Positions 1 to 4,680 of a DNA stretch of 5,783 nucleotides are shown piece after piece. The stretch is taken from the NCBI GenBank assembly GCA_021847625.1, contig JAJZQK010000266.1:1-5783 (forward strand). Direction: 5' to 3'. Under the pieces are notes generated by a model. That model did not search any database, had not been told where the DNA came from, and saw nothing but the letters and a program-made list of their open reading frames with translations. Positions within the stretch are counted from its first letter, which is position 1, and each line of letters begins with the position of its first letter. Position numbers and translations under genes: made by a program. Origin of the DNA: Chloroflexota bacterium (lineage in GTDB: Bacteria; Chloroflexota; FW602-bin22; JAMCYS01).

Positions 1-383
1 AACGCGGCGGTGAGGTCACCGCTACGTCGGCAGGGCTGGGCGAGGGCTGCGATCCGGACGTCACGATCGCTACCGTGACCACGGGTGGGGCATTCGCGCT
101 GGCACTCGACCTGGCCGGACGGGGTGGGCGCATAGGCATCTTCGGGGCCTCGAGCTTGCCCTTCGCCACGCCCACCCGGCCAATCACCGCCAAGGAGCTA
201 GATATCTTCGGTTCTCGCGGCAACCCCGGCGTGTGGCCCGACCTGATCGCCCTGATGGCTGAGGGCAGAGTGAAGCCAGAGCGCCTGATCTCACGAACGA
301 TGCCACTAGACGATCTGCCACACGCCTTCGCGCTCAAAGCCAGCCGGGCTGTTTCGTTGAGCAAGATCGTTTTGCAGCCTTAG
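1..383 (+). CDS. Zinc-type medium-chain alcohol/polyol dehydrogenase, C-terminal part (5' end off window)
   Basis: This is the last ~127 codons of an NAD(P)-dependent medium-chain dehydrogenase; reading is open from base 3 to the TAG at 381-383, so the true start lies left of the window. The segment GCDPDVTIATVTTGG followed by a hydrophobic strand (GGRIGIFGASS) is the late part of the Rossmann cofactor domain. ELDIFGSRGNPGVWPDLIAL and the ending DLPHAFAL...SLSKIVLQP are typical of the C-terminal return to the catalytic domain in sorbitol/threonine dehydrogenase-like proteins. The zinc ligands and the GxGxxG loop lie in the missing part, so substrate cannot be told. A GTG at 75 is an internal codon, not the start. 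The gene converges with the minus-strand sugar cluster; it may serve the same pathway, but nothing in the window proves it. Confidence 0.85.
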   Translation, partial: RGGEVTATSAGLGEGCDPDVTIATVTTGGAFALALDLAGRGGRIGIFGASSLPFATPTRPITAKELDIFGSRGNPGVWPDLIALMAEGRVKPERLISRTMPLDDLPHAFALKASRAVSLSKIVLQP

Positions 384-450
384 GCAGGCAGGGCGAACCC
401 AGGCAACGAACCAGCGCCCGCGACGAAGGGCGATCAGCCTCTGCCGCCTA
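381..450. terminator. Convergent intergenic inverted repeat, possible bidirectional terminator
   Basis: Between the two convergent genes, TAGGCAGGCAG (381-391) pairs with CTGCCGCCTA (441-450): ten base pairs with one bulged base. Each arm contains the stop codon of one gene. Inside lie AGGC/GCCT (401-404 with 437-440) and CGCCC/GGGCG (415-419 with 428-432), so a nested fold is possible. There is no T-tract on either side and the outer loop is 49 bases, so an intrinsic terminator is only a guess; the stem may be chance in GC-rich DNA. Confidence 0.25.
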
Positions 451-1275
451 GGCGGGTTCGAGTTCGGCCCAAAGCGAGCTGATGTGCCGAATGGCAGCCT
501 GCGGATAGAGATCGTAGAACTCGCGGCCGACCTCGGGAATCTTGGGGTAGTGGGTCGCCAGCAGCTCCATGGTCAGGTAGCCCTCGTAGCCGATCTCCTT
601 CAGCGCCCGCAGCACAGCCCGGAAATCGATATGACCGTAGCCCGGTGCGGCTCGGTTGTTCTCGCAGAGGTGGACGTGCCACAAGCGATTGCCCGTCTGC
701 AGAATGGCTTCGGTTATTGAGGTTTCCTCGATATTCATATGGAAGATGTCGCCCATCACCCCCACATTGGGCAATCCCACTTCGTCGCGCATGGTGACGG
801 CCTGATCGAGGCGGTTGACCAGGTACGACTCGAAACGATTCTTGGCCTCGATCACCAACTTCAGACCCAACTCGGCCGCGAACTTGGCCGATTCTCGGAT
901 GCCCTGCACGGCCCATTCCCATTCCTCAGGTCGCAGGCTCCCCGCCGCCCGGGCGGGGTCTTCCGCTGGCGCCACCACCACAATGGGCGCGCCGACCGCG
1001 GCGGCGAGCGTGCTCATGCTGTTTATGTACTCGAGCCCGTGGCGACGCACCGCCGGGTCCGGATGAACGAGAAAGCGCCCTGAGACGAAACGACCGCAGA
1101 CGGAGGACGCCTGCATTCCATACTGGTCGAGCAATCGTCTGACCTCGGCTGGGTCCAGCCGGTCTGGCTCGCCGGGCAACTCCACCCCCTGGTAGCCGCA
1201 TTTCGCCAGGCGAGTAACGGACGTCGCAATCGGCTCCGCCAATTGCACGGTTGGGTAGTACGCGTAACGTGGCAT
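448..1275 (-). CDS. TIM-barrel sugar isomerase/epimerase, D-tagatose/D-psicose 3-epimerase-like
   Basis: The 275-aa protein belongs to the xylose-isomerase-like TIM-barrel (AP endonuclease 2) family, close to the usual ~290 aa of ketose 3-epimerases. Metal and substrate residues of the D-tagatose/D-psicose 3-epimerase type are visible: E143 and E149 in IEAKNRFES, D176 and H179 in GDIFHMNIEE, H202 and R208 in HVHLCENNRAAPGYG, and E237 in LTMELL. Known members use a divalent metal (Mn2+ or Co2+) and two glutamates to invert C3 of a free ketose in the cytoplasm; related enzymes act on hydroxypyruvate, L-ribulose or 3-keto-sugars. No signal peptide is visible. The ATG at 1275 is chosen because AGGAGG lies 8 bases before it and MPRYAYYP begins the first barrel strand. 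It is the last gene of the cluster. Family assignment is firm; the substrate is inferred, and a hydratase/eliminase role on a 3-keto-sugar is the main alternative. Confidence 0.9.
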   Translation of the reverse strand: MPRYAYYPTVQLAEPIATSVTRLAKCGYQGVELPGEPDRLDPAEVRRLLDQYGMQASSVCGRFVSGRFLVHPDPAVRRHGLEYINSMSTLAAAVGAPIVVVAPAEDPARAAGSLRPEEWEWAVQGIRESAKFAAELGLKLVIEAKNRFESYLVNRLDQAVTMRDEVGLPNVGVMGDIFHMNIEETSITEAILQTGNRLWHVHLCENNRAAPGYGHIDFRAVLRALKEIGYEGYLTMELLATHYPKIPEVGREFYDLYPQAAIRHISSLWAELEPA

Positions 1276-1283
1276 TCGCTCTT

Positions 1284-1289
1284 CCTCCT
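1284..1289 (-). promoter_or_regulatory. Strong Shine-Dalgarno sequence of the 3-epimerase-like gene
   Basis: On the minus strand AGGAGG stands 8 bases before the ATG at 1275. It is the best ribosome-binding sequence in the window, fixes the start, and suggests the last gene of the unit is translated independently rather than by coupling across its 82-base leader. Confidence 0.85.
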
Positions 1290-1357
1290 ATTGGCATTTC
1301 CAGCTCACGGCGACCCGCTCGCCCCTCCGCACCGTCAAGGCGTGCGCGGGCCGGGCA

Positions 1358-2377
1358 CTACCGACCAACTAGGGATTCTAGCGCAACCGGCTGGCGGAGC
1401 CTGCCCGACTGTATGGCGGCGTGAACCATAGCCAGGCTTCTGATGTTGTCGCTGATGCCGGTTGCTGGCTTCTCGCCGGTGCGTACGGCACGAGCGAAGG
1501 CCCTCAGCGTGGCGCCGAGCGCCGGCAAAGCATCGCCCGTGCCTACTATCTCAACAGCAGGGCTACCATCGGCTTTCAGCAAGATAGCCCGGCCTTCGTC
1601 GGCGTTGTCAAACTCGATCGCCCCCAGCTCGCCGCATAACCTGATGCGGCCGTTCAACGATGTACTGGTGCCCGGCGCCACCCAGCTGCCAAAGTAGTTG
1701 ACCAGCAGGCCGCCCTCGAACCTCAGCACCGCCGAGCAACACGGTCTGCCTGCAAACCAGCTCCAGCTGGGGCGGAAGCTCACGGCGTATACCTCCACGC
1801 AGTCCCGTCCCATCAGATAGCGCATCAAGTCAAAGTGATGGATCGAGAGATCCTCTAGGAGCACCTCCTCTAGTTGCTCGGCCCGCCAGCCGCCGAAACG
1901 CATCGGCCGCTCGAACTCCCAAATGGCGTACTCGACGGTGCCGATAGCCCCGTCTGCTACCTTCTCCCTGACCGCCGGGTTGGCGCCCCAGTGGCGGTAG
2001 TTCTGGTTGACCATGAACACAGTATCGACGCCCCGAGCCTGTTGGAGCAGCTGCGACGCCTCGGTCATGGTGGCAGCGAGTGGCTTCTCGCAGAGGACGT
2101 GAAGCCCGTAGTCCATGGCCTCCGCAGCCACCCTGCAGTGGTGCCCTGGCGGCACGGCGATGAGGACCGCTTCAGGTCTGACTGCCGAACAGGCCTCGTC
2201 CAGCCCATGGAAGCACCTGTCCCTAGCGATCTCGAATTGCTTAGCCGCTGCCCCGAGGGCGACATCGCTCTGGTCCACTGCAGCCACCAGCTCGAAGTCA
2301 GCCGAGGCCAGCACGTTCGGCAGCCACTTGCTCCCCCAGAGTCCCAGCCCTACAACGGCGAGCCTGGTTCTTTCCAT
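1358..2377 (-). CDS. Gfo/Idh/MocA family NAD(P)-dependent oxidoreductase (339 aa)
   Basis: This cytoplasmic oxidoreductase is of the usual family length. The N-terminal Rossmann fold shows LAVVGLGLWG (dinucleotide loop at residues 10-15), an acidic end of strand 2 (AAVD, D35) that favours NAD(H), and the hallmark HVLCEKPLA with E97-K98-P99, where the lysine is catalytic. The C-terminal alpha/beta domain carries EDLSIHHFDLMRYLMG, giving D176, H180 and D183 of the D-xxx-H-xx-D active-site motif; the common glycines before it are replaced by VLLE. Family members interconvert a sugar or polyol hydroxyl and a ketone. The ATG at 2377 is preceded by AGGGA five bases upstream, a modest ribosome-binding site. 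It lies between the two TIM-barrel genes. In the levoglucosan-type scheme one of the two oxidoreductases would reduce the 3-keto product back; this is a candidate for that step, by inference only. Confidence 0.9.
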   Translation of the reverse strand: MERTRLAVVGLGLWGSKWLPNVLASADFELVAAVDQSDVALGAAAKQFEIARDRCFHGLDEACSAVRPEAVLIAVPPGHHCRVAAEAMDYGLHVLCEKPLAATMTEASQLLQQARGVDTVFMVNQNYRHWGANPAVREKVADGAIGTVEYAIWEFERPMRFGGWRAEQLEEVLLEDLSIHHFDLMRYLMGRDCVEVYAVSFRPSWSWFAGRPCCSAVLRFEGGLLVNYFGSWVAPGTSTSLNGRIRLCGELGAIEFDNADEGRAILLKADGSPAVEIVGTGDALPALGATLRAFARAVRTGEKPATGISDNIRSLAMVHAAIQSGRLRQPVALESLVGR

Positions 2378-2446
2378 CCGCTTCCCTACCGGCGAACATC
2401 CGAGTGGCGGTTGCTCTGGTATCTGCCTGCTGACGCTTTGCTGGTT

Positions 2447-3412
2447 CTACCACCAGGGCTGCGCCAATCGCTTCTTGATGATGAGCGGCCTGAGGAATTG
2501 GATGGCCTTCTCGCAGCCATCTTCCGGCGACATGATCGGGTCCTCGTGCTCGTAGGAGAGCACGTAGTCGTAGTCCTCGGCGGCGAGGGCCGACATAATC
2601 CTAGGCCACCTCACATCTCCCCACCCCGGCACGCGGAAGCGCCAGCCGCGGTCCTTGCGCATCCAGGAGCCGCTGGCCAGCACGCCTGAGCGATGCACCT
2701 CGTCCTCTTGTAGCTCGGCATCCTTGGCGTGGGCGTGGTAGATCCTCTTGCCGAATCTCTTGATGAAGATAACCGGATCGATCAGCTGCCACACCAGATG
2801 ACTGGGGTCGAAGTTGAAGCCAAACTCCTCCCGGCCCTCGAGAACCTCTATCGCCCGCTCGGCCGTCTCGATATTGTAGGCAATCTCCGTGGGATGCACT
2901 TCGAAGGCAAAGCGCACGCCGTACTCCCGAAAGACGTCGAGGATCGGGCCCAGGCGCTGCGCGAAGATCTCCCAACCCTTCTCGTAGGCTTGCTCGTTCG
3001 CCGGCGGGAAGATATACCACTTGTCCCAGACGTTGGAGCCGGTGAAACCGGTGATAACCGGCACTTCCAGCAGAGCCGCCGCGCGTACGGCCTTGGTCAG
3101 ACGCTCGGTGGCGAAGCGGATCTTGCCCTCTGCGTCGGCCCCGGGGACCCACTGATCGGTCGTCCAGTCGTGCGGTCCCAGCAGCAACTGGGTCTCACGG
3201 GCGTTGGTGAGGGCCGAAATCTCGAGCCCGAAGGACTTGACCAGCTTCTTGAGCGCGACGCCCTTGTCCTCGATCACGGCGTCCAAATCAACGTGCAGGC
3301 TGCCGGTGAAAGCTGGCAGCTCGACCATTTCATAGCCGAGGTCGGCCACGTAGCGGAGAACCTCCGGCAAAGGTCGGTCCCTGAACAGTGCGGTGAAGAT
3401 GCCGATTCGCAT
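2447..3412 (-). CDS. TIM-barrel sugar isomerase/epimerase-like protein (321 aa)
   Basis: This is the larger of the two xylose-isomerase-like TIM-barrel proteins. Likely metal ligands are E171 (FAFEVHP), D202 with H205 (NFDPSHL), H228 (YHAHAKD) and E288 (LSYEHED), at the strand ends expected of the family. Compared with the 275-aa neighbour it has extra loops at about residues 75-95, 122-145 and 232-260, rich in Trp and charged residues, yet keeps the PGxG turn (VPGWGDVRW, 261-269). It is therefore a different subfamily, probably with another substrate or reaction. Members occur beside Gfo/Idh/MocA oxidoreductases, and some relatives are beta-eliminases or hydratases of 3-keto-sugars rather than isomerases. 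No signal peptide is seen. Its ATG is five bases after the stop of the 390-aa oxidoreductase gene, with GAAGG (3423-3427) inside that gene's end, so translation is probably coupled. The exact reaction is unknown. Confidence 0.88.
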   Translation of the reverse strand: MRIGIFTALFRDRPLPEVLRYVADLGYEMVELPAFTGSLHVDLDAVIEDKGVALKKLVKSFGLEISALTNARETQLLLGPHDWTTDQWVPGADAEGKIRFATERLTKAVRAAALLEVPVITGFTGSNVWDKWYIFPPANEQAYEKGWEIFAQRLGPILDVFREYGVRFAFEVHPTEIAYNIETAERAIEVLEGREEFGFNFDPSHLVWQLIDPVIFIKRFGKRIYHAHAKDAELQEDEVHRSGVLASGSWMRKDRGWRFRVPGWGDVRWPRIMSALAAEDYDYVLSYEHEDPIMSPEDGCEKAIQFLRPLIIKKRLAQPWW

Positions 3413-3417
3413 CGCCG

Positions 3418-4590
3418 CTAAACCTTCGTGTGCTTGTACTCAACCACGGTCCTTCTGCCGGTCGCGGCAGAGCTGGCAATAGCGTCGCAGACCACGGCGC
3501 AGCGGTAGCTGTCGTCGAAGGTTGCCCCCAGCGGGGCGACCTCACCTCGTCCCGCCACTGCCGCGAGGAAGTGCTGAAGTTGGTGTACGAACAAGGCATC
3601 CCAGCCGAGGGGGTGCCGAGGCCACCATTGAGCGGCGAACGGGTGCTCGGGCTCGTTGCAGTTGACCGTACGGGTCCCGGCCACTCCTTGGCGCCTATCC
3701 TCTTCCAGATACAGCTCCAGCTCGTTCATCCGCTCGAGGTTGAAGGCCAGGGAGCCCTTCTCGCCATTCACCTCGAACTCCAGATGGTTCCAGCGTCCCC
3801 AGCAGACCCTGGAGGCCTCCAGCGTGCCGATCGCCCCATTGCAGAACGTGACCGCGGCGGCGAAGGCGTCGTCGCTGGTCACCGGGCCACGTTCGCCTGG
3901 TTTCTGCTCGAGGTTGCGTTCCGGAATGAGCGTGGCCAGCGCGCCCTGCACGCTCTCAGGCTCGCCGACGAGGAAGCGAGCCAGGTCGATGATGTGCGAG
4001 CCGACGTCGCCCAGCGCACCGCTGCCCGCAGCCTCCGCTTGGTGCCGCCAGCGCAGAGGGGTGGCGGGGTCGGCGGCCCCCGCCTGGAGGTAGCGGGCAC
4101 GGTAGTGGTAGATGCGCCCCAGCGCCCCGGCCTCGATCAGTTGGCGGGCGACCCGCACGGCGGGGACGAAGCGATAGACGAAGCCGCACATGTGCCGCAC
4201 GCCGGCCGCTTCAACCGCCTGCAGCATACGCCAGGCTTCACCTGCATTGCGCGCCAGCGGTTTCTCGCAGAGGACGTGCTTGCCGGCCTGCGCAGCCGCG
4301 ACGCATGGTTCCTCGTGCAGATCGTTGGGGCCAGCATCGTCGAAGACCTGCACATTGGGGTCGGCCACCAACTCTCGCCAGTCCCTGTGCCAGTGGCCAA
4401 AGCCGAAGCGCCGTGCGAAGTCCTCGACTCTATCGGCGGAGCGGCCACAGACCGCAACCAGCTCAGGGCGGGCCGCAGGTGGCCAGAAGACCTGGGGCAG
4501 CCGCAGGCACGCCGAAGCATGGGCTCGACCCATGGAGCCGTAGCCGAGGATGCCGATGCCTATAGCCCTGCTGTCCGTCGCCGTTTCCAT
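3418..4590 (-). CDS. Gfo/Idh/MocA oxidoreductase, levoglucosan dehydrogenase-like (390 aa)
   Basis: This NAD(P)-dependent sugar dehydrogenase has GILGYGSMGRAH (cofactor loop, residues 16-21), HVLCEKPLA (E109-K110-P111) and GSGALGDVGSHIIDLARFLVGE (D195, H199, D202 of the catalytic motif). It resembles, from memory, levoglucosan dehydrogenase: an insertion with VFWPPAARPEL after helix 1, FGFGHWHRDWR, the YLQ...ADP...PLRWR segment before the catalytic loop, the LIPERNL stretch, and NGEKGSLAFNLERMNEL. That enzyme oxidises C3 of 1,6-anhydroglucose with NAD+; inositol and other sugar dehydrogenases share much of this, so the substrate is not proved. The ATG at 4590 has GGAAGGGG six bases upstream. 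It is the first enzyme gene after the binding-protein gene, fitting a first, oxidising step. The five-base gap to the next gene points to tight co-expression. Confidence 0.9.
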   Translation of the reverse strand: METATDSRAIGIGILGYGSMGRAHASACLRLPQVFWPPAARPELVAVCGRSADRVEDFARRFGFGHWHRDWRELVADPNVQVFDDAGPNDLHEEPCVAAAQAGKHVLCEKPLARNAGEAWRMLQAVEAAGVRHMCGFVYRFVPAVRVARQLIEAGALGRIYHYRARYLQAGAADPATPLRWRHQAEAAGSGALGDVGSHIIDLARFLVGEPESVQGALATLIPERNLEQKPGERGPVTSDDAFAAAVTFCNGAIGTLEASRVCWGRWNHLEFEVNGEKGSLAFNLERMNELELYLEEDRRQGVAGTRTVNCNEPEHPFAAQWWPRHPLGWDALFVHQLQHFLAAVAGRGEVAPLGATFDDSYRCAVVCDAIASSAATGRRTVVEYKHTKV

Positions 4591-4596
4591 GAACCA

Positions 4597-4604
4597 CCCC
4601 TTCC
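4597..4604 (-). promoter_or_regulatory. Shine-Dalgarno sequence of the 390-aa oxidoreductase gene
   Basis: GGAAGGGG on the minus strand ends six bases before the ATG at 4590 and supports that start. It begins nine bases after the 3' arm of the intercistronic stem-loop, so the fold could influence ribosome loading without covering the site. Confidence 0.65.
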
Positions 4605-4613
4605 GGGTATAGT

Positions 4614-4656
4614 CAGGCTAGCGCCTCGCCGTGCGCCCGTGGCGCCGACTAGCCTG
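4614..4656 (-). other. Intercistronic stem-loop after the sugar-binding protein gene
   Basis: CAGGCTAG (4614-4621) and CTAGCCTG (4649-4656) are perfect 8-base inverted repeats. Pairing can continue inward with CGCC/GGCG (4622-4625 with 4641-4644) after a four-base bulge. The structure lies in the 90-base gap between the binding-protein stop and the next gene, and no T-tract follows on the minus strand. Such folds after binding-protein genes are known to protect the upstream mRNA or cause partial termination, raising binding-protein levels over downstream products. That role here is inferred from position. Confidence 0.5.
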
Positions 4657-4680
4657 CGAACCTCCAACCGGCCGAGTCTG

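Noticed and set aside
926..1297. A minus-strand 123-codon frame starting at 1297, overlapping the 3-epimerase-like gene.
   Set aside because: It is Arg/Gly-rich shadow sequence in another frame; the AGGAGG site and family motifs belong to the gene starting at 1275.
1328..1346. CGCAC/GTGCG hairpin with an embedded TTGACG on the minus strand, in the gap before the 3-epimerase-like gene.
   Set aside because: Only five base pairs in very GC-rich DNA, and no -10-like sequence 16-18 bases after TTGACG.
1874..2689. A plus-strand 271-codon frame opposite the 339-aa oxidoreductase and the end of the larger TIM-barrel gene.
   Set aside because: No domain or ribosome-binding logic, and it crosses a real intergenic gap on the other strand; judged a shadow frame.
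4606..4611. TATACC on the minus strand as a possible -10 element before the 390-aa oxidoreductase gene.
   Set aside because: No -35 match at a proper distance, and a start point would fall inside the ribosome-binding sequence.
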